A stretch of DNA of 64,000 nt from Piezodorus guildinii (lineage: Eukaryota; Arthropoda; Insecta; Hemiptera; Pentatomidae). Below the pieces are notes generated by a model. The model ran no database searches. It was not told where the DNA came from and saw only the letters and a program-made list of their open reading frames with translations. The DNA is taken from the NCBI GenBank assembly GCA_023052935.1, contig CM041292.1, forward strand, positions 93,417,169 to 93,481,168, in the 5' to 3' direction. The first letter of the stretch is position 1, and every line of letters starts with the position of its first letter. Shown here piece after piece: positions 1 through 9,463 of the stretch. Position numbers and translations under genes: made by a program.

Positions 1-213
1 CAACGATTGTTGAATGAAAACTTGAAGATTTAGAAAAGAAACTATTGAATAATACAAAGTGTCTTCCAGAACAAAATATGAATTTCATAAAACAATCAAA
101 GTGTTCAAAGTAAATTACTAACGAAAATAGCTCGTTCTGCTCCATCTATCATACAAAAATGAAAGCAGAACTGTATAAAGGTCGCATTTCTGGAAAAAAT
201 TACCGTTAAAATC
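1..213. other. no recognised feature
   Basis: AT-rich sequence with no long frame that I recognise. It may be the decayed upstream part of the pseudogene that follows, since that family's protein normally extends further N-terminally, but I could not follow the frame here. Confidence 0.4.
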
Positions 214-813
214 TGCTATTGGCCAAGGCATCTATTAAAAAAGATTTTCGTGATAAAATGACTTTTTGGATGGACATTCCAAAAGTTGGGTACGACAACA
301 CCAATGGTGGTGATACTTCGAGATTTTTTAATAACCCAGAGGAAGCGGCTGCCATAACAGGAGTGGATCTCTTATTAATTAATAAATTTAAATAAATTCT
401 GGAATCATTGTGTTCAGGTTTCGAAATGGGCCTCCAAAAAGTTTGAAATCCCACTATGGATACAGGGAAATGTTATATTTCCTTGTTTCCACGGCAACCA
501 ATGTCACCCATACTTCACAAAATTTTGATTCACTCTTCAAGTGTTATAGGCCACGCATTGTTGCTAATTGGTAAATTATCAAAGGAGGCTGTAGAAGCTA
601 GGAGACTAACACTTTCGGCAATATAGGGAGAAATTTTCTCGTAAGATTTTTAGAACGGCATGTAATGAGGATGTGCTAAACCAACTCCTATTAACATCAC
701 ACCCTTACCTTAGTAGTATGAGACCGAAAAGCAAGGTACAAAAACAGTCTTTTACAAAGGAAGCTCTGGAATTTTTTATTACGAACATCGATGAATATGA
801 CGATGAAGAATGA
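214..813 (+). pseudogene. decayed transposon-type ORF, frameshifted
   Basis: Reading + in one frame from about 214 gives a protein-like string (KDFRDKMTFWMDIP, then DTSRFFNNPEEAAAITGVDL, then SPILHKILIHSSSVIGHALL, then KLSKEAVEARR) interrupted by stops at about 391 and 439. After a frameshift near 610-625 a second open stretch of 62 codons (625-813) continues with REKFSRK, ACNEDVLNQLLLTSHPYLSS and an acidic end EYDDEE before a TGA. From memory this order of motifs (FF.(N/D)PE.AA.ITG, LS.EA.EAR, RKFSRT..NEDVL..LL) belongs to a common, highly repeated protein of arthropod and cnidarian genomes, usually annotated as uncharacterised. I take it as mobile-element derived but cannot name the superfamily. 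At least two stops and one frameshift make it non-functional. Confidence 0.6.
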
Positions 814-1228
814 TAATTAGGTACCCTATCTTTTAAATAAAGCTATAATTTATTTTGTATTTAATTGTAAGGTAGTTTAATAAATTTGACTTTACCATTT
901 TTATTATATTCCTTAAAGGAGTCTGCCGTCAGCCATTGTGGAGTGAAGAAGTGTCTATGGTTCTCCAGTTTCAAGTCATTTTTAATTAGTTTAGGTTTAA
1001 TTTATCCGCATATAAAGTGTTTGTAGTGATCCAGTTATAGTAGTGCTTGTTCTATCTGAGGCGAGTCACGTGGTCTATTGCTACTGCTAACTATATAGCC
1101 TTACCCGCCAGCTGTTAAACTTTTGTTTTTGTTTTCGTTTTTATTACCTACTACTGTTAGGAATATCTCATACTCTTTAAGGTCACCTATTACTTAAAGA
1201 AATTTTACTACTTTATCATAATTTAAAC

Positions 1229-2185
1229 ATGGAAGAAAAATTAGAAAAACTAACACAAGTGATCTCAAACTTCCAAATTTCAGTTGCATCAAATGCTGAG
1301 CTGTTGTCAGGTGAAATTAAACAAGTTAAAGAAAGCCTATTAAATACTGAAAAAAAGATAGATGATTTTAAGTGCCTAACTGAACAGTTCAAAAAAGATA
1401 TTAATAAGGTCCAGGAAACATTAAAGCAAACGGATCAGAAGTGTAGCTATTTTCATCAAATACTATCTGAAAAATATGAGTTCTTAAGAAGGGAAAGAAA
1501 TATTATATTATTTAACATCAAAAGTCAATCAGATGATACAGAAGAGGATCTCGTATTACTTGTATTGAAAGTGTTCAGAGATATTTTGAAAACAGAAGTC
1601 CATACCAACGACATAGACTTAGTTAAAACATTAGGCAAGAATAATTCAAATACGAGACCAATTCTTGTAAAATTTAACACTTTAAGGATCAAAAATCGAA
1701 TACTTAAAGCATCTAAACTGTTAAAAGGGACAAATATAATCTTATCACAAGACTACAGTAAAGAAGTCAGATCAAAAAGAAAAATTCTCTTACCTTATCT
1801 CAAGCAGGCTAAAATTCAAAATATGCGTGCATTTCTAATACACGATAAGTTGAAAATAAATGGCACTATTTTTACGGTGGAAACCATAGATAAATATGAA
1901 AAAGAGCTGGAAACAATTTATCGACAAAATCGTATGAGCAGCACACTGGAGCCAACTGTTTCTAAAAATAATATTAAAGAAATAAATAAATATAGGCATA
2001 CTGAACACACATATTCTACCGACTCATCCGAATTCGAAGAAAGAAATGACCACCGATCCGATAAACCGAGCCTATTTGAAGAACTTCAAGCCACAAAAAT
2101 AAACAGTAAGCGAAACCGACAGAGCGAAAGCCCTAAGCATCAGAAGAAAAAGGCCGTACGTAGCTCATCGACATCTGAGCAATGA
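1229..2185 (+). CDS. LINE ORF1 protein (coiled coil plus RRM-like RNA-binding protein)
   Basis: A 318-residue open frame without interruption. Residues 1-85 are rich in heptad-like L, I, K and E and probably form a coiled coil. Residues 86-165, starting RRERNIILFNI and including DIDLVKTLG and RPILVKFNTL, match the RRM-like core of LINE ORF1 proteins. Residues 166-225 (LKGTNIILSQDYSKEVRSKR, then LIHDKLKINGTIF) match the C-terminal domain that follows it in that family. The tail (235-318) is polar and basic, with RKR/KKK clusters. In known LINEs this protein trimerises, coats the element RNA and acts as a chaperone in the retrotransposition particle. The start is the first ATG of the frame, 311 bases inside the element. 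No zinc knuckle is visible. The intact frame suggests a recent insertion. Confidence 0.8.
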   Translation: MEEKLEKLTQVISNFQISVASNAELLSGEIKQVKESLLNTEKKIDDFKCLTEQFKKDINKVQETLKQTDQKCSYFHQILSEKYEFLRRERNIILFNIKSQSDDTEEDLVLLVLKVFRDILKTEVHTNDIDLVKTLGKNNSNTRPILVKFNTLRIKNRILKASKLLKGTNIILSQDYSKEVRSKRKILLPYLKQAKIQNMRAFLIHDKLKINGTIFTVETIDKYEKELETIYRQNRMSSTLEPTVSKNNIKEINKYRHTEHTYSTDSSEFEERNDHRSDKPSLFEELQATKINSKRNRQSESPKHQKKKAVRSSSTSEQ

Positions 2186-2276
2186 CTGGATTACCTCCAT
2201 GTCAACAAAGGAACATCAACAGGCTGCCTCCCGGGGACACAAACGGATTATACCACTATAAACATCAATAATGTAG

Positions 2277-2522
2277 AATATTTACCATTGTAAAGAAATC
2301 TGTACAATATGCAACATGAACAAATATGAAACCATATACCATTTAATAGCAGTCGGTCCAATATATTCAGAAATTAGAAACCACTACATCCCTCACGCTA
2401 TTAACATACCAGAAAGCCTATTTCCTACAATATTAACTATTGATGACACAATTAAAATAAAACTACTCTATTATTATTTAGTTAGCACCTTAAAACTAAG
2501 ATCATTTGTAATAAATGAGTAA
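2277..2522 (+). pseudogene. C-terminal remnant of LINE ORF2 (zinc-knuckle end)
   Basis: The frame is open from 2277 (after a TAG at 2274) to a TAA at 2522. It reads YHCKEICTICNMNKYETIYH, then LIAVGPIYSEIRNHYIPH, and ends KLLYYYLVSTLKLRSFVINE. This is the cysteine-histidine motif and tail at the extreme C-terminus of many LINE reverse-transcriptase proteins (CxxC...H...C). The last cysteine is replaced by glycine in AVGP, where relatives have (E/R)CP; the 22 kb copy has ARCPAY. Only about 81 codons remain, so the endonuclease and RT domains are deleted between the ORF1 stop and here. It may still matter as the 3' RNA end recognised by the partner RT. Confidence 0.7.
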
Positions 2523-2789
2523 TATTTATTAACAATTACGAGCTACATTAGAAAATAATCAACTATTTATAAAATTAATAATACTGTACGTACCTAGTCA
2601 ATGTTTCATAATAATGGCTATGTAATGGATAATGCTAGTACTCACTATTGCAAAGAACTATCTTAATCCATAATCTGTTTTCACACAACTCTTTCAACTA
2701 TAATTATATATCAGTGCTTATTTAAAATCCTAATATTTAATATTCATTCACTCCGATGTTAATTTAAAATGTATTTATGTATATATATA

Positions 2790-2848
<59 letters not shown>

Positions 2849-3162
2849 TTTGTATTTCAAAGACTATTTAAACTCTAAAATACTTTAATACTTCTATATA
2901 AGATAAAAAAAAAAAAAAAAAAAAAATTATATAATCCTGTATAATTTGTTACTTTCTGTTTATTTTGTTTATTCTAATATGCTGTTTAATACTTATCTAT
3001 TATCCTATTGTGATTTGTTACGTTTCATGTTTATTACTTATAATTTTTATTAATTGCTGTTTGTAATGTATTGTCTGACCAGGCTCTATTTGTATGGGGA
3101 ACCCCCAAAGACAAATAAACTCATTCTATTCTATTCTATTATATTATATTATATTCCTTAAA

Positions 3163-3192
3163 TATAAGTAATATCAATTTGTTTAATATATA

Positions 3193-3257
<65 letters not shown>

Positions 3258-3618
3258 TCGAGATTTTTTAAACTCCTCATATCCTTAAAAATATCTTTTT
3301 TATTCATTCCCTGCTCATCAAAAACGTAAAATTTGCCAAAATAGTTTTGGCCAGGTTTTCGACCAAAATACCGGTCTGTGCGATGGCTTAAATGGGCGTG
3401 TTAATCTGATGAATGTCCAAGAGATGGGAAGAATGCGTCGTCTTACATCGGGAGTTTCGTCAACGAAGTTCAGTGGCATCGTCATTCAATCTTCGGTTTC
3501 GCTAAGCCTATTATGATTTAAAAAATAAGACTTTTTCCGAAAGTAAATACACAATTGCAAATCAAGTCTATGATAAAAAAAAGAAAGAAAAACAGTGATG
3601 TATTAATATTAAATATTA
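3163..3618. other. gene-free; (TG)n(TA)n at 3189-3252
   Basis: Holds a TATATGTGTG run into about 50 bases of (TA)n ending at 3252. The remainder (3253-3618) has moderate GC around 3370-3490 and no frame or repeat match that I recognise. Confidence 0.5.
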
Positions 3619-3620
3619 TA

Positions 3621-4906
3621 TTGGGCTGATGCGAAATTAATGCAGGTTTTCTCTATTGCAATATCTTAATTCCAATTGTGTAAACAAAGCTAATCCTAAC
3701 ATTGATCATTATTATACCAAAACAAACCTTATCTAATACCCTCTCTTTCACCATGAATTTGTTTAGTAAAATCGTTATGTTCAGTGTGTTCAAAGGTCTT
3801 GAATCGAAAATGTCAAAGTGCGATTTTTGTCAAATTTATTTTTACGAATTTAAATTAGGGCGCAGCGCTGCGCAAACGGCTCGTAATATTAATGAAGTGT
3901 GGGGTCAGGGGGCTATTAATGAGTGCACGGTGCAGCGTTGGTTCCAGAAGTTTCGCAGAGGAGATTTCGACCTCGAAGACAAGGAAGGTCGGGGCCGTCA
4001 TCTTGCTCTGGACAACGACCAGCTGAGGTCAAAAGTGGAAGAAGACCCAACCAAAACCACACGAGAAATGGCGGCGGAACTCGGTGTGAACCAATCCACA
4101 GTTGTACGCCACTTGGAAGCAATTGGTAAGGTAAAAAAGTTGGCCAAGTGGGTGCCACACCAATTAAACGACCACCAAAAAAATCGCCGCTTTGAAATCT
4201 GCTCCATGCTTGTGACACGCAATAAAAATGATCCATTTCTCGATCGCATTGTGACGTGCGATGAAAAATGGATCTTATACGACAACAGAAGGCGTTCTAG
4301 CCAATGGCTGGGCAAAGATGAACAACCAAAACCTGTCCCGAAGCCCAACCTGCACCCAAAAAAGGTTATGGTCACAGTTTGGTGGTATAATGCTGGTGTT
4401 ATTCACTACAGCTTTCTCAATCGAGGTGAGACTATAACTGCTGACAAGTACTGTCAAGAAATTGACAGCATGAATCAAAAATTGCAACGTCTTTGCCCAG
4501 CATTGATGAATCGGAAGGGGCCGATCCTGCTCCACGATAACGCCAGACCACACGTTGCACAACCAACGCTTCGACGACTGCACGAGTTGGGCTACGAAGT
4601 TCTCCAACATCCGCCTTATTCACCTGACCTCTCTCCTACAGACTTCCACTTTTTCAGGCATCTGGACAACTTTTTGAGGGAGAAAAATTTTCAAAACCAG
4701 GACGACATTGAAAATTCTTTTCGTGATTTCATTGAGTCCAGGGATTCGGATTTTTTTTCTGGTGGAATAAGAAAGCTTGTTGAACGTTGGCAAAAGTGCA
4801 TTGATTCAGATGGAAATTATTTTGATTAAATATATATGGTTAAAGTAAAGATATGGCGTATTTACAATACCTACTAAAAACCTGCATTAATTTTGCATCA
4901 ACCCGA
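3621..4906 (+). mobile_element. full-length mariner (cecropia/Hsmar1-like), 1286 bp
   Basis: Terminal inverted repeats of about 30 bp: the left end begins TTGGGCTGATGCGAAATTAA (3621), and the right end read on the minus strand begins TCGGGTTGATGCAAAATTAA. They differ at three of the first 30 positions. The element is flanked by the mariner target duplication TA (3619-3620 and 4907-4908). Length fits a complete mariner (about 1.3 kb). It contains one transposase frame with all three catalytic aspartates. Its near-identical, internally deleted sister lies at 8501-9399. Confidence 0.95.
3810..4829 (+). CDS. mariner transposase, D,D34D type
   Basis: The frame is open from an ATG at 3702, but the family start is almost certainly the ATG at 3810 (MSKCDF), giving 339 residues against 343 for the human Hsmar1-type transposase (SETMAR). 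The upstream 36 residues have no family match. In 339-residue numbering, two helix-turn-helix segments lie at about 8-45 and 75-108 (TTREMAAELGVNQSTVVRHL); the linker motif is WVPHQL at about 114-119, where relatives mostly have WVPHEL. Catalytic residues are D151 in TCDEKW, D243 in HDNARPH and D278 in YSPDLSPTDFHFF, with 34 residues between the last two. The protein would bind the terminal repeats and cut and paste the element into TA sites. No stop or frameshift is present, so activity is possible. The E to Q change in WVPHEL and PTDF in place of the usual P(S/T)DY are small oddities. Confidence 0.93.
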   Translation: MSKCDFCQIYFYEFKLGRSAAQTARNINEVWGQGAINECTVQRWFQKFRRGDFDLEDKEGRGRHLALDNDQLRSKVEEDPTKTTREMAAELGVNQSTVVRHLEAIGKVKKLAKWVPHQLNDHQKNRRFEICSMLVTRNKNDPFLDRIVTCDEKWILYDNRRRSSQWLGKDEQPKPVPKPNLHPKKVMVTVWWYNAGVIHYSFLNRGETITADKYCQEIDSMNQKLQRLCPALMNRKGPILLHDNARPHVAQPTLRRLHELGYEVLQHPPYSPDLSPTDFHFFRHLDNFLREKNFQNQDDIENSFRDFIESRDSDFFSGGIRKLVERWQKCIDSDGNYFD

Positions 4907-4908
4907 TA

Positions 4909-5688
4909 GCTCCCAACCAAAATATGAAATTAAGCTGCATAATTCTTATATTATTCTTTTAACCATTTATGTCTTTTATGCATTATCATAATAATCGGTT
5001 TTTGGAAAAAAAAAAAAAAAATTAAAAGGTATATATAGCAATTATCCGTAAACGAATGTAGTACTTTTGGCTAGGAAGTAGATTAATGGAGCTAAGAAAT
5101 GAAATATTATAGTATTATAAAATGTAGGCGGAGAGAGTAGGGGGCGGGCAAAAGTCGCCATCTTGCCCCTAGGGGGCCCGGGGACCGTAGTGTTAATTAA
5201 GTTGCCACCTAAGATAACTCACACACCCCAGCCACGGATGAGTTAGGCCCCACAGATAAGGGCAGACCTCCCAGTTCTTAACTCGATACATCTCCTGCAT
5301 TAACCATTAGTTTAAACATCGGCCTCTCCTTGTTTCTTGTTCTACCCTCCAACATTCCTCGGAGGTATTACGGTCTCTATATGAATATTGTACTTGGTAT
5401 ATATGTGATTCCAGCAAACGTAATTATAGTTAGATAGACGTATATTTCTATAACAGGGATAAACCTAAATAACAATTTTTTTTTCTGTGGGATTAATATG
5501 CCACCTGTAGAAACCGTTACATGTCCGCAAAACCGCGTGGTGACAGTACGAAAAAAAAACAAAGAAATAAAAATTAGTTCAGTTACATTCATTGACAGCA
5601 GTTAAGCGAAATACGAATTTGATATTTCTGATATGGCTACAGACCCTTTATTATTTATAAACTAAACCTTACCTTTTACATGTTTAAT
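4909..5688. other. gene-free; GC-richer island at about 5125-5370
   Basis: Starts AT-rich with a poly-A near 5008. The island from about 5125 contains runs such as GGGGGCGGGC and CCCCTAGGGGGCCCGGGG, unlike its surroundings. No frame or repeat match was recognised. The rest, to 5688, is AT-rich and has no feature I can name. Confidence 0.45.
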
Positions 5689-5944
5689 GCGCGGTCCTTA
5701 AAAACACACCAAATAAGCTATCTTATTTATGCCGAAGATTTGACCTATATTTCAGGCCATCCCCTGAGCTATGAAAAATATAACAACTGGTGAAAAAAAT
5801 ACATTTAAAGACTTCATGTAGATATTTTTTTATAAGTAGTTAATATTTTGTGGTTTTGATAGCCCCAATGATGGCCTAAAATTTAGGCAGAGATGTTGGC
5901 ACAATAAGTTACATTATTTGGAGTGTTTTTAATGACTGCGCCCC
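5689..5944. repeat. R4 inverted-repeat element, copy a (decayed)
   Basis: The arms 5689-5772 and 5859-5944 are imperfect inverted repeats: the right arm read backwards gives GCGCAGTCATTAAAAACACT against GCGCGGTCCTTAAAAACACA on the left. The inner parts of both arms carry a hairpin-like GGCCTAAAATTTAGGC core and a conserved TTGGCAC or TGCCGA block. The same core occurs in the 44 kb element, so I treat them as one family. It codes for nothing. It could be a MITE with long terminal inverted repeats, or inverted terminal pieces of a Penelope-like element. Confidence 0.55.
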
Positions 5945-6402
5945 TAACCTTTTATAAGATATTATTCTAAGTACTTCATTAAGTACCTTCCGAAAGATAA
6001 TTAATTATCTCAATAAACAAACAACGGTCATATTCAAGGCGTCACAATGAATCTACACGCAATAATAGTTGATTAATACAAATCGTACCCCTGAAAAGAT
6101 CATTCATAGGATTACTTCATGTGGTATACAAACTCTATAAAGTTTATTGGAGACATGAAATGACTAATTTAACGTACGTATTATCTTAGATGGTAGATAG
6201 TGAAGTTAGTTAGGTGTGGGGTCGATACGTCAAAGACATTGTAATTGGTACCTATGTAGGATTGAAAGCAAGCCTAATAACGTCATTATTATCAAACATA
6301 ACGTCTATTTAAAAACGATAACATCAGTTCATTGATTAACGCCACTCCAGCCCTCACATATTCAGATTTTGTTTGTGTTTTAGAAAACGAAAATCGTAGC
6401 TT
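5945..6402. other. no recognised feature
   Basis: AT-rich sequence, no long frame, no match to the repeat families of this window. Confidence 0.45.
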
Positions 6403-6718
6403 TAAAAAAACTTGTACCACTACATTCCATGAAGGGTCTTGGGCTCAGTACTTATAGAGATTGGTACTGTTTCTTGGCAGTGCAATGATGTTATTAGGCC
6501 TTGATCACGCTCAGCCACCAGGTTTTTCCCCAATTTTTTGGATACCCACTTTATAGAGGCTTGGTTTGCCCCAGAGGGCCTCCATAACATAGGGTCACTC
6601 CCTCCCCCTCCCCCGACTGAATTAACAGAATAAATAATATTCTGTCACATCCGGGATTCGAACCAAGGACCCGGAGAATAGTAGACTAGTAGCTCTATCC
6701 ACTAGAACACGCCGCTCG
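6403..6718 (-). mobile_element. SINE2 copy a (tRNA-derived)
   Basis: On the minus strand a tRNA-like head (GCGGCGTGTTCTAGTGGATAGAGC with a B box GGTTCGAATCC) is followed by a CAGAATATTATTTATTCTGT palindrome, a G-rich block, a body shared with copies at 25533, 33522, 43122 and 63575, and a T-rich tail. RNA polymerase III would transcribe it from the A and B boxes, and a LINE RT would supply mobility. Most complete minus-strand copy in this window. Confidence 0.85.
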
Positions 6719-7239
6719 TAACATGAAACAAATGAATTATTATATTAAATAATTCGTTGATTATATGGATCTCCAAGAGAGATATTGCATTTTCCTGATA
6801 CAATGAAATTAGAAAATTTGCGAAAAAGTAAGAAACGTACTATACAGTATAGAGAGAAAAGGAAGATTAAAATGGAAATATAGATAACCTTGAAATGGTT
6901 TAATTACCATTGAAACATTGGTATAAAGAAGTAGTAAAAAAGGATTTATTCAAAATTATGGAAGATATATAATATAAATAATAAATAAGTATATAATATA
7001 AATAAGTCTTTATAGCATTACGTTTAAAGTCCTAAAGGTAGTTTATCTAACACTGCATTTTTTTGTAGTAAAACGATCTTCCACACTCAAGGATAATATG
7101 TATTTAATCTGTAAAAGATTATTTATACTATGAAACAAATGAAAAGTAAAAAATATATACGTCTTGATTAAAATAAGAGTTTTACTATAATATTACCTCA
7201 GTGAAGAGAAAATTGCTGAATTGTTGAATCCAAATTACT
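6719..7239. other. no recognised feature
   Basis: Very AT-rich; short frames only. Confidence 0.45.
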
Positions 7240-7996
7240 CATCGCTATAGACATGTCGTCAATGCCAGCCTGCGTCACTCATTCTGATATTTATCCTGTA
7301 TACAAGTATATGTATTCTTTATTGACTTTTGATATTGTCAATTTCTTACTGTGTACTATGTTATGTATCTTTATATTGCTTATCATGTAATTCAATTTTA
7401 TATTTGCATGCCTTAATTTTATATCTTGAATATATGAATTTGTATTCCTTATTGCTTTTGGTTTAGTCAATTACAGTCTATTTCTGTATACTGTTTAACT
7501 GTTTCTTATAATTGTTTTTTGTATAAATTAGAGATTATGTAATTCAATTTTATATTTGCATGCCTTAATTTTATATCTGCATGCCTTAATTTTATATCTT
7601 GTATATATGTATATGTATTCCTTACAGCTTTTAAGCTTAGTCAATTACTGCTTCATACTGTGTTACTTTCTTTATAATTGTATTTTATATTCCTTATGTA
7701 TTATATTGTTTTTGCTGTTAGTGTGTTACTGTTTCTTTATAATTGTATTTTATATTTCTTATGTATTATATAATATTTTTTGCTGTATAGTGTGTTACTG
7801 TTTCTTTATAAAATTGTGTTATATTATTTAAGTATTGTATTGTATCATACTATATACTGTTACTGTTTGTTATTGTACTTTTATTGAATTGCCGCAGGTG
7901 AACTCCTTTCCTACACACGAGCTCGCCTTAGTGGGATAGTGACTTCTACTTGCACTGTAATATGTCTGTGTTTTGATTCAAATAAAGACGTTTATA
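7240..7996 (+). repeat. tandemly repetitive AT-rich segment ending in AATAAA plus poly-A
   Basis: Two internal duplications are visible. A block with TATTTGCATGCCTTAATTTT and a TTGTATTCCTTATTG-like string occurs at about 7380-7460 and again at 7540-7640. A block TGTTACTGTTTCTTTATAA recurs at about 7675, 7728 and 7795. The segment ends with a non-repetitive GC-richer part, then AATAAA (7981-7986) and a poly-A that runs into (TA)n. This looks like the 3' end of a retroposed transcript (LINE or gene) on the plus strand. The open frame 7556-7831 is low-complexity and not believable as a gene. Confidence 0.4.
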
Positions 7997-8038
7997 AAAA
8001 AAAAAAAAAATATATATATATAATATATAATATATATT

Positions 8039-8083
<45 letters not shown>
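7997..8083. repeat. poly-A and (TA)n tract
   Basis: A poly-A of about 14 followed by interrupted (TA)n of about 70 bases. Confidence 0.85.
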
Positions 8084-8498
8084 CATTGTGGAAATAAGTA
8101 AACGAAACTGGTTTTTACTCCGATTATGGACAACATCTTATAGATATATAGGCTAATATAACTTTCTAATCATGTTGGGCCACCGTGAAAAGAAATGAAA
8201 CTCCCACACTCCGGGCGGTTTCGAAAAGACACCCTACGGATATGAGGTAGCAAACGTGACTGTAGCTTAGCTCATTAGGACATTAAGTTTTTATAAAATT
8301 AAAAAGATAAAATAAATTAATTTATCTGATATAGATTGAAATTATGTAAAATATTTACATTTCACCGACGGTAACTCTGTGTAACCACAAGCAGATGATA
8401 AAGCAGAACTCAAGAAGATGCGAGTTCCTCCCACCTATCATGACGGATATAGAAAGCTAGTGCCTTGTTTTTGAAAACAGGAGGGAAACTTTTTATTG
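8084..8498. other. no recognised feature
   Basis: Unique-looking sequence before the second mariner; a GC-moderate part lies at 8190-8270. No frame recognised. Confidence 0.45.
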
Positions 8499-8500
8499 TA

Positions 8501-9399
8501 TTGGGTTGATGCAAAATTAATGCAGGTTTCCTCTATTGCAATATCTTAATTCCAATTGTGTAAACAAAGCTAATCCTAACATTGATCATTATTATACCAA
8601 AACAAACCTTATCTAATACCCTCTCTTTCACCATGAATTTGTTTAGTAAAATCGTTTTGTTCAGTGTGTTCAAAGGTCTTGAATCGAAAATGTCAAAGTG
8701 CGATTTTCGTCAAATTTATTTTTACGAATTTAAATTAGGGCGCAGCGCTGCGCAAACGGCTCGTAATATTAATGAAGTGTGGGGTCAGGGGGCTATTAAT
8801 GAGTGCACGGTGCAGCGTTGGTTCCAGAAGTTTCGCAGAGGAGATTTCGACCTCGAAGACAAGGATGGTCGGGGCCGTCATCTTGCTCTGGACAACGACC
8901 AGCTGAGGTCAAAAGTGGAAGAAGACCCAACCAAAACCACACGAGAAATGGCGGCGGAACTCGGAACTCAAAAATTGCAACGTCTTTGCCCAGCATTGAT
9001 GAATCGGAAGGGGCCGATCCTGCTCCACGATAACGCCAGACCACACGTTGCACAACCAACGCTTCGACGACTGCACGAGTTGGGCTACGAAGTTCTCCAA
9101 CATCCGCCTTATTCACCTGACCTCTCTCCTACAGACTTCCACTTTTTCAGGCATCTGGACAACTTTTTGAGGGAGAAAAATTTTCAAAACCAGGACGACA
9201 TTGAAAATTCTTTTCGTGATTTCATTGAGTCCAGGGATTCGGATTTTTTTTCTGGTGGAATAAGAAAGCTTGTTGAACGTTGGCAAAAGTGCATTGATTC
9301 AGATGGAAATTATTTTGATTAAATATATATGGTTAAAGTAAAGATATGGCGTATTTACAATACCTACTAAAAACCTGCATTAATTTTGCATCAACCCAA
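8501..9399 (+). mobile_element. internally deleted mariner, 899 bp
   Basis: Same element as 3621-4906 but 387 bp shorter. Its inverted repeats are identical at both ends over at least 29 bases (TTGGGTTGATGCAAAATTAA...), flanked by TA at 8499-8500 and 9400-9401. The deletion removes the middle of the transposase and stays in frame (387 = 129 codons). At the junction (about 8960-8972) a short GAAC string that is not in the full copy repeats the adjacent GAACTC, as in break repair with templated filler. Outside the deletion I see only a handful of differences from the full copy, so both are young. Confidence 0.93.
8690..9322 (+). pseudogene. deleted mariner transposase, lacks first catalytic Asp
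   Basis: The frame is open throughout (from 8582; family start ATG at 8690) and gives 210 residues from MSKCDF. It joins AAELG of the second DNA-binding helix region directly to a threonine followed by QKLQRLCPAL. It therefore lacks part of the second helix-turn-helix, the WVPH(E/Q)L linker and the first catalytic aspartate (TCDEKW), but keeps HDNARPH and SPDLSPTDF. It cannot be an active transposase. It might bind the ends, because the first helix-turn-helix remains, and could interfere with the full protein; that is speculation. Differences from the full copy in shared residues include C to R in CDF(C/R)Q and E to D in (E/D)GRGR. Confidence 0.9.
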
Positions 9400-9463
9400 T
9401 ATTAACGTTCCATGGAGTAAAATTAAAATTGTTTGTTTAAATTATAATCTAGCATATTTGTTT

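Larger units (their letters stand above)
918..3147 (+). mobile_element. ORF2-deleted LINE (HAL1-like) with 15-bp target-site duplication
   Basis: A retrotransposed unit bounded by the same 15 bases, ATTATATTCCTTAAA, at 903-917 and 3148-3162. In order it has a 5' untranslated region (918-1228), an open ORF1 (1229-2185), a short junction (2186-2276), the last 81 codons of an ORF2 (2277-2522), an AT-rich 3' untranslated region with a (TA)n run (2778-2842) and poly-A (2905-2926), a 3' consensus block (about 3077-3120, ending AAAGACAAATAAAC), and an (ATTCT)n-type tail. The endonuclease and reverse transcriptase that a LINE ORF2 normally encodes (roughly 2.5-3 kb) are absent, so it would depend on a relative in trans. 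The 3' block matches the LINE at 22057-22628. Family not assigned. Confidence 0.85.

Noticed and set aside
3702..3809. N-terminal 36-residue extension of the mariner transposase
   Set aside because: The family starts at MSKCDF (3810); the upstream in-frame codons have no counterpart in the family and lie in the 5' untranslated region.
7556..7831. 91-codon hydrophobic frame as a gene
   Set aside because: Composed of tandem AT-rich units with a Y/L/I/C-only composition and located in a repeat ending in poly-A.
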